Part shown: piece after piece, positions 20,308 to 28,778 of the stretch
How positions within the stretch are numbered: the stretch's first letter is position 1
Layout: each line of letters begins with the position of its first letter
Origin: Alphaproteobacteria bacterium
GTDB lineage: Bacteria; Pseudomonadota; Alphaproteobacteria; SMXQ01
Assembly (NCBI GenBank): GCA_030831315.1
Contig: JAURLI010000014.1
Location: 1 to 51,647 of the forward strand
Length of the DNA stretch: 51,647 nt
Direction: 5' to 3'
The notes under the pieces: generated by a model
The model's database searches: none
Told to the model about the DNA's origin: nothing
What the model saw: the letters and a program-made list of their open reading frames with translations, nothing else
Program-made: the position numbers and the translations under genes

Positions 20308-21611
20308 TGCCGAGCCTGTTCGAGGCCGAAGCGCCGCGGCCGCTGGCCGACCGCTTGCGGCCGCGCAGGCTTTCGGACGTGCTTGGGCAGGAACACCTGC
20401 TTGGTCCCGACGGGCCGATCGGCCGCATGCTTGCGGCCAGGCGTCTGGCCAGCATGGTTCTCTGGGGGCCGCCCGGCTGCGGCAAGACGACGATCGCCCG
20501 GCTCCTCGCCCAGGAAACAGACCTGCATTTCGAACCCTTGTCGGCGGTGTTTTCCGGTGTTGCCGATCTGAAAAAGGTCTTTGCCGAAGCCCGCAAGCGG
20601 CGCGAGATGGGCAAGGGCACGCTGCTGTTTGTCGATGAAATTCACCGCTTCAACCGCGCCCAGCAAGACAGCTTCCTGCCTTATGTCGAGGACGGCACCG
20701 TAGTCCTGATCGGTGCCACGACGGAAAACCCGTCGTTTGAAATCATCGGGGCGCTTCTGTCGCGTTGCCAGGTTTTCGTTCTCAACCGTCTAGGTTCCGA
20801 GACGCTCGAGGCGCTTCTTGCGCGCGCGGAGACCGAGGCTGGCCGCAAGCTGCCCCTCGATGCCCCCGCGCGCGAGGCGCTCAAGGCAATGGCCGATGGC
20901 GACGGGCGCTATTTCCTCAACCTGGTCGAGGAATTGCTGTCTGCGCGCATCGACAAGCCGCTGGATCCGGCGGGCCTTGCCGCTCTCCTGCAGAAGCGCG
21001 CGCCCCTTTACGACAAGGCCCAGGAAGGCCATTACAACCTGATTTCGGCCCTGCACAAGTCGCTGCGCGGCTCGGACGCCGATGCGGCGCTGTATTGGCT
21101 GGCGCGCATGCTGGAAGCCGGTGAGCCGCCCTTGTACATCGTCCGCCGGCTGGTGCGCTTTGCCTCGGAAGACATCGGGCTGGCCGATCCCGAAGCCCTT
21201 CATCAGGCGCTCGCCGCCAAGGATGCGTACGATTTCCTGGGTTCCCCCGAAGGCGAGCTTGCCATCGTACAGGCGGTGATCTATCTCGCCACCGCACCCA
21301 AATCGAACGCCGCCTACAAGGCCGAAGGCACGGCCCGCCGCGCCGCCCGCACGACCGGTTCGCTGATGCCGCCCAAGCACATTCTGAACGCGCCGACGCG
21401 CCTGATGGCCGATCTCGGCTATGGCGCGGGCTACGAATACGATCACGGGACCGAGGATACCTTTTCCGGGCAGAACTATTTCCCGGAGGGCATGGCCCGC
21501 GAATCGTTCTATAAACCATCCGAACGCGGCTTCGAACGCGAGGTGACGAAGCGCCTCGCCTGGTGGGCGAAGTTGCGCGCCGAACGCAGCGGCGGGGGAG
21601 GGGACGCATGA
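20307..21611 (+). CDS. rarA: Replication-associated recombination protein RarA (AAA+ ATPase)
   Basis: The 434-residue protein belongs to the RarA/MgsA/WRNIP1 family, which acts at stalled replication forks with SSB and RecA. The Walker A motif GPPGCGKT is at residues 54-61 and Walker B 'LLFVDEIHRF' has D110 and E111. Sensor 1 'LIGATTENPSF' follows, and the C-terminal tetramerisation region includes 'GTARRAARTTGSLMPPKHIL' type sequence. The start overlaps the protease stop, and the end overlaps crcB (ATGA). Confidence 0.95.
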   Translation: MPSLFEAEAPRPLADRLRPRRLSDVLGQEHLLGPDGPIGRMLAARRLASMVLWGPPGCGKTTIARLLAQETDLHFEPLSAVFSGVADLKKVFAEARKRREMGKGTLLFVDEIHRFNRAQQDSFLPYVEDGTVVLIGATTENPSFEIIGALLSRCQVFVLNRLGSETLEALLARAETEAGRKLPLDAPAREALKAMADGDGRYFLNLVEELLSARIDKPLDPAGLAALLQKRAPLYDKAQEGHYNLISALHKSLRGSDADAALYWLARMLEAGEPPLYIVRRLVRFASEDIGLADPEALHQALAAKDAYDFLGSPEGELAIVQAVIYLATAPKSNAAYKAEGTARRAARTTGSLMPPKHILNAPTRLMADLGYGAGYEYDHGTEDTFSGQNYFPEGMARESFYKPSERGFEREVTKRLAWWAKLRAERSGGGGDA

Positions 21612-21988
21612 GAATGATCGGGTGGATCGCCGCCGGCGGCGCGGTTGGCGCGGTCGCGCGCTATTTCGTCATGATTGCCGTTGCCCAGTTGATGGGCGCG
21701 GCTTTTCCGTGGGGCACCCTCGTGGTGAATATCATCGGGTCCTTCGTTCTCGGCATGTTGGTCGAGGCTTTCGCCCTCGTCTGGTCGGTGTCCGAAGGCG
21801 TTCGTGCTTTTCTGGTGGTGGGCATGCTTGGCGCCCTTACCACTTTTTCGACCTTTTCCCTCGATGTGGTGACCCTTTACGAGCGTGGGGCGCTGATGGC
21901 TGCCGCCCTCTATATCATTGCTTCCGTTGTTTTTTCCGTCGCCGCCCTGTTCCTGGGCTTGGCGCTGGCGCGCCTCGCGCTGTCCTGA
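21608..21988 (+). CDS. crcB: Fluoride channel CrcB/FluC
   Basis: This small membrane protein of 126 residues forms dual-topology dimers that export fluoride. Four hydrophobic helices are visible. Family motifs are 'GGAVGAVARYFVM' near the start, 'GTLVVNIIGSFVLGML' and 'GALTTFSTFSLDVV', which includes the pore Phe/Thr track. The start at 21608 (MRMIGWIAAGG) overlaps the rarA stop; the longer upstream frame is polar and lies within rarA. There is no room for a fluoride riboswitch directly upstream. Confidence 0.95.
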   Translation: MRMIGWIAAGGAVGAVARYFVMIAVAQLMGAAFPWGTLVVNIIGSFVLGMLVEAFALVWSVSEGVRAFLVVGMLGALTTFSTFSLDVVTLYERGALMAAALYIIASVVFSVAALFLGLALARLALS

Positions 21989-22993
21989 ATGGCGAGCTTC
22001 CACACCATCACCGTGACCAAGGGCGATGCGGGGCTCCGCCTCGACCGCTGGTTCCGCGCGCGCTTTCCGGCCGTTGGCTTCGGTGAGTTGCAGAAGCTTT
22101 TGCGCACCGGGCAGGTACGCCTCGACGGCAAGCGTGCCAAGGCCAGTGCACGGCTTGAGGCGGGCCAGCAGGTGCGCGTGCCGCCGCAGGTGCAATCGGG
22201 CGAGGACAAACCCGCCGCCCGGACCGAGGCGCCGGCGCCGCCGCGCCCCGCACGCATCAGCGCCGCCGATGCCCGCGCCCTGCAGGACCGTGTTCTTTAC
22301 CGCGACGACGACATGATCGTGATCGACAAGCCCGCCGGCCTTGCCGTGCAGGGCGGTACCGGCACGCACAAGCATCTCGACGCGATGCTCGATGTGTTGA
22401 CCTTCGATGCCGATGAGCGCCCGCGCCTCGTGCACCGGCTCGACCGCGACACCTCCGGGGTTCTCGTTCTGGCACGCAGCCGTGCCGCCGCACAGGCGCT
22501 GACGCGGGCCTTCCGCGCCCGCGAGACCCGCAAGATCTATCTTTGCGTGACCGTGCGCGTGCCGCGCCCGCGCCGGGGAAAGATCGATCTGGCGCTCGGC
22601 AAGACGGGTGGCCCCGGCCATGAAAAGATGACCGGCGACGCTGAAGAGGCGAGCCGCGCCGTCACCCTCTATGACGTCATGGACGCTGCCGGACAGCGCG
22701 CGGCGCTGGTGACCCTGATGCCGCTCACGGGGCGCACCCACCAGCTGCGCGCCCATATGGCGGCCATCGGCACGCCAATACTCGGTGACGGCAAATACGG
22801 CGGGCGCGAGGCCTTCATCAGCGGCCTTGGTCTCGAAAAGCAGCTGCATCTGCACGCATGGCGGCTCGAAATTCCGAAGCCTTCCGGCGGCGTGCTGGCG
22901 GTTGCGGCGCCGCTGTCTGCGCACATGAAGGCGGCGATCGAGGCCTTCGGCTTCGATGCCGGCGGCGAGGGCGACCCCTTCCCGCGCGACTGA
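21989..22993 (+). CDS. rluC: RluA-family 23S rRNA pseudouridine synthase (RluC-like)
   Basis: The 334-residue enzyme has an N-terminal S4 RNA-binding domain (about residues 10-75) and a catalytic domain with the signature 'HRLDRDTSGVLVLARS', whose catalytic Asp is D152. The 'HQLRAHMAAIGTPILGDGKYGG' segment is also typical. The N-terminal S4 domain and length point to RluC or RluD; RluC is usual in this neighbourhood. The ATG follows the crcB stop directly. A linker of about 25 residues rich in Pro and Ala separates the domains. Confidence 0.9.
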   Translation: MASFHTITVTKGDAGLRLDRWFRARFPAVGFGELQKLLRTGQVRLDGKRAKASARLEAGQQVRVPPQVQSGEDKPAARTEAPAPPRPARISAADARALQDRVLYRDDDMIVIDKPAGLAVQGGTGTHKHLDAMLDVLTFDADERPRLVHRLDRDTSGVLVLARSRAAAQALTRAFRARETRKIYLCVTVRVPRPRRGKIDLALGKTGGPGHEKMTGDAEEASRAVTLYDVMDAAGQRAALVTLMPLTGRTHQLRAHMAAIGTPILGDGKYGGREAFISGLGLEKQLHLHAWRLEIPKPSGGVLAVAAPLSAHMKAAIEAFGFDAGGEGDPFPRD

Positions 22994-22996
22994 GGC

Positions 22997-24490
22997 CTAG
23001 CGCCCCTGTGCCCAATCGGGAATGCGCCCGATTTCAAGGCCGAACACGAGCGGCAGCAGCGCATAAGCCAGCGCGGTGATGACCGCGACCCCGGCGAGAT
23101 TGAGCAGAAATCCCGCGCGCGCCATCTGCGGCACGGTCAGCCGGCCGGATCCGAAGACGATGGCATTGGGCGGCGTCGCCACAGGCAGCATGAAGGCGCA
23201 GCTTGCCGCAATCGCCGCGGGCACGGCGAGCAGCAGCGGGTTTTCGCCCATCGTCAGGGCAAGGGCAGCGAGCACCGGCAGGAAGGTCGCGGTCGTTGCG
23301 GTATTGGATGTCAGCTCGGTCAGGAAGATGACGATGGCGACGGCCGCCAGCACGATCAGGACGGCGGGCAGGCCGCCGAAGACCGCCAGCTTGCCGCCGA
23401 TCCAGCCGGCAAGTCCGGTTGCGCCGATTGCCTGCGCCAGTGCAAGGCCGCCGCCGAACAGCAGCAGGATACCCCAGGGCAGCTTGACCGCGTGATCCCA
23501 GTCCATCAGGAAGCGGCCGCGACCGGGCTCCACCGGGATCAGGAAGGCGGCCAGCGCCGCGGCGACAGCGATGACCGTATCGTCGAGCGCGGCGAGCCCG
23601 GTCAGCTTCACGATCAGCGGTCGCAGGACCCACAGGGCCGCGGTCGCGACGAAGAGGCAGGCGGCGAGCTTCTGGCCGCGGTCGAGCGGCGTGCCTTGTC
23701 CGGCGTGGCCGGCAATGGCTTCGTCTGCGCCCGCAATGACGCTGCCCTTCAGGTCGAAGAGCACACGGGTCAGCAGCCACCAGGCGATGACGAGCATCAC
23801 CGCGGCAAGCGGCAGGCCGATCGCCATCCATTCGGCAAAGCCGATGCGCAGGCCGTAGCGTTCCAGCATGAAGGCGGCCAGAAAGGCGTTGGGCGGCGTG
23901 CCGACCAGCGTCGCGATGCCGCCGATGGAAGCGGCATAGGCGACCGCCAGCAGCAGCGCCGGGGAGATGCGCTCGTTGATGCCGTCCCTGCCGCCCGCCA
24001 TCCGGACGACCGACAGGACGATGGGGATCATCATCAGCGTCGTCGCCGTGTTCGAAACCCACATGCTTAGAAAGGCGGTCACGCCCATGAAGGCGGCGGC
24101 CAGCCTGTCGGCGCGGTTGCCGGCCCGCGCCAGCACGGCAAGGGCGATGCGCGTATGCAGGTTCCACCGTTCCATCGTAAGGGCAACGACGAACCCGCCC
24201 AGAAAAAGAAAGATCAGGGGATTGGCGTAGGGCACCGCGGCCTTGGCGACGGGCGACACGCCGAGCAGCGGGAACAGGGCGATGGGAAACAATGCGGTCG
24301 CGGCGACGGGCAGTGCCTCGCTGATCCACAAGACGGCCATCAGCACGGCGACCGCGGCAACGCGCCAGCCTGCCGGTGAAAGGCCATCGGGCGGCGGTGC
24401 CAGCAGCATCCCGGCGAAGGCGAGCGCACCGATGGCCAGTCCCGCGAGCCGTCGCGGGGTGCTGCCGGTGGGCGTTTCGGAATCGGCCAA
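22997..24490 (-). CDS. SLC13/DASS-family anion:sodium symporter (TTG start)
   Basis: The protein has 11 or more hydrophobic segments and the two family signatures 'SNTATT': one in 'MWVSNTATTLMMIPIVL' and one in 'TELTSNTATTATFLPVLA'. These are the helix-hairpin tips that bind sodium and dicarboxylate in VcINDY-type carriers. The substrate may be a dicarboxylate or sulfate and cannot be told here. The start assigned is TTG at 24490 (MADSETPTGSTPRRLAG), because GGGAGG lies 6 nt upstream and the hydrophobic part begins soon after; the frame is open further but that part is polar. It gives 497 residues. The gene is convergent with rluC, only 3 bp apart. Confidence 0.85.
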   Translation of the reverse strand: MADSETPTGSTPRRLAGLAIGALAFAGMLLAPPPDGLSPAGWRVAAVAVLMAVLWISEALPVAATALFPIALFPLLGVSPVAKAAVPYANPLIFLFLGGFVVALTMERWNLHTRIALAVLARAGNRADRLAAAFMGVTAFLSMWVSNTATTLMMIPIVLSVVRMAGGRDGINERISPALLLAVAYAASIGGIATLVGTPPNAFLAAFMLERYGLRIGFAEWMAIGLPLAAVMLVIAWWLLTRVLFDLKGSVIAGADEAIAGHAGQGTPLDRGQKLAACLFVATAALWVLRPLIVKLTGLAALDDTVIAVAAALAAFLIPVEPGRGRFLMDWDHAVKLPWGILLLFGGGLALAQAIGATGLAGWIGGKLAVFGGLPAVLIVLAAVAIVIFLTELTSNTATTATFLPVLAALALTMGENPLLLAVPAAIAASCAFMLPVATPPNAIVFGSGRLTVPQMARAGFLLNLAGVAVITALAYALLPLVFGLEIGRIPDWAQGR

Positions 24491-24589
24491 ATCGTACCTC
24501 CCGCCTGCAGGATAACGGATAAGGCGCCATGCCGGAACCCGTGCAGCTTTGGTCTTTCCATTCGCGATCTTCCGCGCCAAATTGCACCC

Positions 24590-25327
24590 ATGAGCGAACA
24601 ACGCAAAACGCCCCCGAAGATCGAGGCCGCGGTGCGTCCGGAAGCGGGCGGTCATCTGGTGACGGTCAATGGGCGGCCGGCGAAGACGCCGCGCGGCAAT
24701 GCGCTGATCGTTCCCGCGCGGGCGCTCGCCGATGCGATCGCGGCCGAGATCAACGCCATGCCCGCAACCCTGATGGGGAAGGGGCTGGCCGACCCGGCGG
24801 CGGCGCCCAATTTCAGGATTTCAGCGGGTGCCATTGATGTCGTCTGCGAGGCCGACGGCCGCGCCGAGGTCGAGAAGGAACTGCTCGGCTACGCGGCAAC
24901 CGACCTCGTCTGCATCCGCGCCGATCGGCCGGACGAACTGGTGGCGCGCGAGGACGCCGTGTGGGGGCCGCTTTGCTCGTGGTTCAATGAACGCTTCGGT
25001 GTCGGGCTTGTTTGCGCGCGGGGGCTTTTCGCCGCACCGCAGCCGCCCGCCGTCGCTGCTGCCTTGGCGGCAGCACTTGCCGCGCTTGATCCCTTCCGCC
25101 TCGCCGTGCTGTCGCTGGCCACCCGCTCGGCCGGTTCCATCGTTGTCGGGTTTGCCTTGTGCGAAGGGCGCATTGATGCCGATGCCGCGTTCGCTGCGGC
25201 GACGCTGGAAGAGACTTTCCAGGAAGAAAAATGGGGCGCAGACCATGACGCGGCCAAGGCGCGGCAGGTAAAGCAACTCGATCTGGCGCAGGCCGCGCGG
25301 TTTCTCGAACTTCTGTCGGAGGCGTAA
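24590..25327 (+). CDS. ATP12-family F1-ATPase assembly chaperone
   Basis: The 245-residue protein matches the ATP12 family (PF07542), the bacterial relatives of the mitochondrial chaperone that holds the F1 alpha subunit before assembly. Recognisable parts are 'VNGRPAKTPRGNALIVPARA', 'YAATDLVCIRADRPDELVAR' and the C-terminal 'EETFQEEKWGADHDAAK'. It is cytoplasmic. Such genes are typical of Alphaproteobacteria. No Shine-Dalgarno is visible before the ATG. It is joined to the acylphosphatase gene without a gap. Confidence 0.88.
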   Translation: MSEQRKTPPKIEAAVRPEAGGHLVTVNGRPAKTPRGNALIVPARALADAIAAEINAMPATLMGKGLADPAAAPNFRISAGAIDVVCEADGRAEVEKELLGYAATDLVCIRADRPDELVAREDAVWGPLCSWFNERFGVGLVCARGLFAAPQPPAVAAALAAALAALDPFRLAVLSLATRSAGSIVVGFALCEGRIDADAAFAAATLEETFQEEKWGADHDAAKARQVKQLDLAQAARFLELLSEA

Positions 25328-25642
25328 ATGAGCAACATCGATGAACCGCAGATGATGGCGCTGCACGTGCGCATCCGGGGCGAAGTCCAGGGCGTCTTCT
25401 TCCGCCGCTGGATCCAGGAGGAGGCGACCAAGCGTGGCCTGCGCGGCTGGGTGCGCAATCGTGCCGACGGTTCTGTCGAAGCCGTGTTTTCCGGTGAAAT
25501 GTCGGTTGTCCGTGCCATGGCGAAGGCCTGTTACCAGGGCCCGCCCAAGGCTGCTGTCCGTCAGGTCATCCAGATCCCCGGCGAGTTCCGCCCGACCGAT
25601 GACGATTTCGGCGACGCGTTCAAGATATTGCCGAGCCTTTAG
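25328..25642 (+). CDS. acyP: Acylphosphatase
   Basis: This small cytoplasmic enzyme of 104 residues hydrolyses acyl phosphates. Both catalytic residues are present: Arg 26 in 'GEVQGVFFRRW' and Asn 44 in 'WVRNRADGSVEAVFSG'. About 10 extra N-terminal residues precede the ferredoxin-like fold. The ATG directly follows the ATP12 gene stop, so the two genes are almost certainly cotranscribed. The stop is 4 bp from the end of the convergent lipB. Confidence 0.93.
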   Translation: MSNIDEPQMMALHVRIRGEVQGVFFRRWIQEEATKRGLRGWVRNRADGSVEAVFSGEMSVVRAMAKACYQGPPKAAVRQVIQIPGEFRPTDDDFGDAFKILPSL

Positions 25643-25646
25643 CGCT

Positions 25647-26327
25647 TCAGGCGGCCACCGGGGCGAGCGCGCGGCCGAAGACCTTTTCAAACTCCTCGGC
25701 GAGCGCCGCATCGAAAGCATCCATGCCCGGGTCCTGTCCGAGTGCCGCGAGCGATGTCACGCCGTGCTCGGATATGCCACAGGGCACGATGCCGCCGAAA
25801 TGCGCGAGATCCGGGGCGACGTTGATGGCGATGCCGTGGTAGCTGACCCAGTGGCGCACGCGCACGCCGATGGCGGCGATCTTTTCTTCCCGTCCCGACG
25901 GGCGTACCACCCAGATGCCGACGCGCCCCGTCCGGCGTTCGCCCTTGACCCCGAAGCGCGCTAGGGTGGCGATGATCCAGCTTTCGAGGTCGCAGACAAA
26001 GGCCCGGACGTCGGATCCACGTGATTTCAGGTCCAGCATGACGTAGGCGACCCGCTGGCCGGGGCCGTGCCAGGTGTAGCGGCCGCCCCGGCCCGAGCGG
26101 TAGACCGGCAGGCCCCGGGGGTCGAGAAGCTCGTCGTCGGCGGCGGAGGTCCCCGCCGTATAAAGGGGCGGGTGCTCCAGCGTCCAGACCAGTTCCGGGG
26201 CCGTTTGGGCCCGGATGGCCGCGACCCGGGCCTCCATCGTGGCCACGGCGTCTTCATAGGGCACGAGGCCCTCGCTCCGGCGCCATTCAACCGGCCCAAT
26301 TCCGGGGTTTTTCACGCTTCCGACCAT
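25647..26327 (-). CDS. lipB: Octanoyl-[acyl carrier protein]:protein octanoyltransferase LipB
   Basis: LipB moves octanoate from ACP to the lipoyl domains of 2-oxoacid dehydrogenases and GcvH. Active-site residues are in place: K149 in '[11 protein letters not shown]' and C183 in 'GIVPCGI', with '[20 protein letters not shown]' and 'HGIAINV' also conserved. I use the ATG at 26327 ([11 protein letters not shown]), giving 226 residues; an upstream ATG at 26381 would add 18 residues and run into a hairpin. The start remains uncertain because no clear ribosome binding site is seen at either. Confidence 0.92.
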   Translation of the reverse strand: MVGSVKNPGIGPVEWRRSEGLVPYEDAVATMEARVAAIRAQTAPELVWTLEHPPLYTAGTSAADDELLDPRGLPVYRSGRGGRYTWHGPGQRVAYVMLDLKSRGSDVRAFVCDLESWIIATLARFGVKGERRTGRVGIWVVRPSGREEKIAAIGVRVRHWVSYHGIAINVAPDLAHFGGIVPCGISEHGVTSLAALGQDPGMDAFDAALAEEFEKVFGRALAPVAA

Positions 26328-26367
26328 AGGCTTGCGAAGCCCCGCCCGATTTGCTATTTCCCATGCG

Positions 26368-26390
26368 GCCCGGACGTCCAACGTCCGGGC
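26368..26390. other. Perfect 10-bp inverted repeat between lipB and tRNA-Leu
   Basis: GCCCGGACGT (26368-26377) and ACGTCCGGGC (26381-26390) are perfect complements around a 3-nt loop. There is no T-run on either side, so it is not a classic terminator. It lies in the region where lipB and tRNA-Leu transcripts diverge, and may be an operator or an mRNA-stability hairpin. Function is unknown. Confidence 0.45.
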
Positions 26391-26416
26391 TTGAAGTTTA
26401 TTCTACCAGTCAATTT

Positions 26417-26503
26417 GCGGTCGTGGCGGAATTGGTAGACGCGCAGCGTTGAGGTCGCTGTGGGAGAGATCCCGTGGAAGTTCGAGTCTTCTCGACCGCA
26501 CCA
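26417..26503 (+). tRNA. tRNA-Leu (GAG)
   Basis: GCGGTCG (26417-26423) pairs with CGACCGC (26493-26499), followed by discriminator A and an encoded CCA. The anticodon stem CAGCG/CGCTG encloses TTGAGGT, giving anticodon GAG. The 87-nt length with a long variable arm fits a class II leucine tRNA. It stands alone between lipB and mgtE. Confidence 0.97.
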
Positions 26504-26521
26504 TTGACATGGTTCTTCAGA

Positions 26522-26552
26522 ATCGGGCCCGCAAAGAAGTGACGGGCCCGAT
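26522..26552 (+). promoter_or_regulatory. Hairpin between tRNA-Leu and mgtE
   Basis: ATCGGGCCCG (26522-26531) and CGGGCCCGAT (26543-26552) form a perfect 10-bp stem with an 11-nt loop. No T-run follows. A second, smaller stem, GGGGG/CCCCC with loop CCGT (26566-26579), comes just before the mgtE start. The first could end or process the tRNA transcript, or both could belong to an mgtE leader. The match to a known magnesium riboswitch was not established. Confidence 0.4.
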
Positions 26553-26596
26553 GGCGTAAGGCAGAGGGGGCCGTCCCCCCGTACGGGAGAACGGGC

Positions 26597-28003
26597 ATGA
26601 CGGACAACGCTCCGCGCCCTGAGGCGGAAGAACCGCAGCCCGACGAGCTCTACGGCGTCACCGGCAGCCAGGTTGCCGAGTTGCGCGCCGCGCTGGATGC
26701 CCATGACCTCGCCCGCGTCGAGGAAATCGTCCTTTCCCTCCATACGGCCGACCTTGCCGACCTGATCGAGAACCTGACTCCGGGCGAACGGCGCATCGTC
26801 ATCGAGCTGATCGGCCCACGCGTCGATCCCGAACTTCTGACCTTCCTTGCCGAACCGGTCCGCGAAGACATCGTCGGTATGCTCGGCCCCAAGGACGTGG
26901 CCGCTGCCGTCACCGAGATGGACACCGACGATGCGCTCGATGTCGTCGCCAGCCTCGATGAACCGGTGCAGGCGGAAGTGCTCGGGCGCCTGGAGGCCGG
27001 TGAGCGTGCCGTTCTCGAAGAAGCGCTGGCGCTGCCTGAAGATTCGGCGGGCCGCCTCATGCAGCGCGAGTTCGTCGCCGTGCCTGCCCGCTGGACGGTG
27101 GGCGAGACGATCGACTACCTGCGCGACGAAGCCGAACGGGGTGCGGAAAGCCTGCCCGAGGAATTCCTCGATCTTTTCGTCATCGACGACGACGGCAAGC
27201 CGCTCGGCATGGTGTCGTTGTCGGGAATCCTGCGCAGCCGGCGACCGATCCTCATCGGCGACCTGATGGATACCGATATCGACAAGATCCCCATGGCCAC
27301 CGACCAGGAAGAGGTGGCCAACCTGTTCCGCCAGTACGACCTTGCCTCGGCGCCCGTCGTCGATGATGCGGGCAAAATGGTTGGCGTCATCACCCATGAC
27401 GACGTGCTCGATGTCGTGCACGAAGAGGCAGAAGAGGACATCCTGGGCCTTGCCGGTGTGCGTCAGGACAGTGTCTATGATTCGGTCCTCAATACCTCGC
27501 GTTCCCGCTTGTCCTGGCTGATGCTGTCGTTGTTTGGGCTTCTGAGCGCCTCCTTCGTGATCTGGTATTTCGAGGCCGCCATCGAGAAGCTGGTGGCACT
27601 CGCGGTCCTTATGCCCATCGTCGCGGCTCTCGGCGGCAATGCCGGTATTCAGGCCATGACCGTATCGGTGCGGGCGCTGTCGATGAAGGAACTTCACGCG
27701 GGCAATGCTGCGCGTATCCTGGGCAAGGAAGTCATGGTCGCCTTCCTGAACGGTCTTCTGCTGGCCGCCATCGTCGGGGTGGTTGCGGCATTCTGGTTTT
27801 CATCGGTACAGCTCGGCACGGTCCTCGCGGGATCCATCCTTGTCACGCTGCTGGCGGCGGGGCTGGTCGGCGTCCTTATCCCGCTGACCCTCGACCGCCT
27901 GTCTTTCGATCCCGCCATCGCCTCCAGCCCCTTCCTGATCACGGTCACCGATACGGTGGGTTTTGCTTCCTTCCTCGGTTCGGCCAGCTTTTTCCTGCTA
28001 TAG
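26597..28003 (+). CDS. mgtE: Magnesium transporter MgtE
   Basis: The 468-residue protein has the full MgtE architecture. An N-terminal helical domain (about 20-140, with 'LHTADLADLIENLTPGERR') is followed by two CBS domains (about 150-270, with 'FVIDDDGKPLGMVSLSGIL' and 'VVDDAGKMVGVITHDDVL') and five transmembrane helices in the last 170 residues. MgtE is a Mg2+-gated channel in the inner membrane, closed by Mg2+ binding between the N and CBS domains. The C-terminal membrane region includes 'PIVAALGGNAGIQAMTVSVR', which corresponds to the pore. Confidence 0.96.
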   Translation: MTDNAPRPEAEEPQPDELYGVTGSQVAELRAALDAHDLARVEEIVLSLHTADLADLIENLTPGERRIVIELIGPRVDPELLTFLAEPVREDIVGMLGPKDVAAAVTEMDTDDALDVVASLDEPVQAEVLGRLEAGERAVLEEALALPEDSAGRLMQREFVAVPARWTVGETIDYLRDEAERGAESLPEEFLDLFVIDDDGKPLGMVSLSGILRSRRPILIGDLMDTDIDKIPMATDQEEVANLFRQYDLASAPVVDDAGKMVGVITHDDVLDVVHEEAEEDILGLAGVRQDSVYDSVLNTSRSRLSWLMLSLFGLLSASFVIWYFEAAIEKLVALAVLMPIVAALGGNAGIQAMTVSVRALSMKELHAGNAARILGKEVMVAFLNGLLLAAIVGVVAAFWFSSVQLGTVLAGSILVTLLAAGLVGVLIPLTLDRLSFDPAIASSPFLITVTDTVGFASFLGSASFFLL

Positions 28004-28010
28004 TCTCGCC

Positions 28011-28685
28011 ATGCCCGTTGTCGTCATCACCGGGGCGAACCGCGGCCTTGGCCTCGAATTCGCCCGCCAATATGCCGCCGAAGGCTGGCGCGTCCATGCC
28101 TGCTGCCGGAGGCCCACCGATGCGCTTTCCGGGATTGCCGGGGACGTTGTGCTTCATTCCCTGGATGTGACGGACGCCAAGGGCATAGCGGCCCTTGCGC
28201 GCGATCTCTTGGGTGAGGCGGTGGATCTCCTCATCAACAACGCCGGCGTCCTTGATTGCCGGCAATCCCTTGGGCAGATCGACTATGCCCGCTGGGAAGA
28301 CATGATGCGGATCAACACCCTTGCTCCCGTCGCGGTGACCGAAGCCCTGCTGCCCGCGCTCGCTCGGGCAGGGGACGCGAAAGTGGCGCTGATAACCTCG
28401 CGCATGGGATCGGTCACCGACAACACATCGGGCGGCTTCTATGCCTATCGTGCATCGAAGGCGGCGCTCAATGCGGTCGGGCGGTCGCTTGCCCTCGATC
28501 TCGCCGACAAGGGGATTACCGTGCTGCTGCTTCATCCGGGCTGGGTGCGCACCGACATGGGCGGCCCCAATGGCCTGATTGACGCGCCCCAGTCCGTGGC
28601 GGGCCTGCGAAGCGTGATCGCGGGCGCCAAACCCGCCGATTCGGGCCGGTTTTTCGCCTATGACGGGCGTGAGTTGCCGTGGTGA
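28011..28685 (+). CDS. Short-chain dehydrogenase/reductase
   Basis: The 224-residue protein has the classical SDR features: the nucleotide-binding motif TGANRGLG at residues 7-14, NNAG in 'LLINNAGVLD', a Ser in 'LITSRMGSV' and the catalytic YxxxK in 'YRASKAALN'. The ATG at 28011 (MPVVVITGANRG) is used; a longer reading overlaps mgtE. The substrate is unknown; the family includes carbonyl reductases and the C-factor-like group. It starts 7 nt after mgtE and may share its transcript. Confidence 0.85.
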   Translation: MPVVVITGANRGLGLEFARQYAAEGWRVHACCRRPTDALSGIAGDVVLHSLDVTDAKGIAALARDLLGEAVDLLINNAGVLDCRQSLGQIDYARWEDMMRINTLAPVAVTEALLPALARAGDAKVALITSRMGSVTDNTSGGFYAYRASKAALNAVGRSLALDLADKGITVLLLHPGWVRTDMGGPNGLIDAPQSVAGLRSVIAGAKPADSGRFFAYDGRELPW

Positions 28686-28778
28686 TCGCGGTCCCATTAT
28701 AGGGGTGGCGAGGCCCTGCCGCCTCGGCTACAAAACAGTCAAAATATCTCGGGCCTTCAGCCCAATCAGGGAGTTCCA

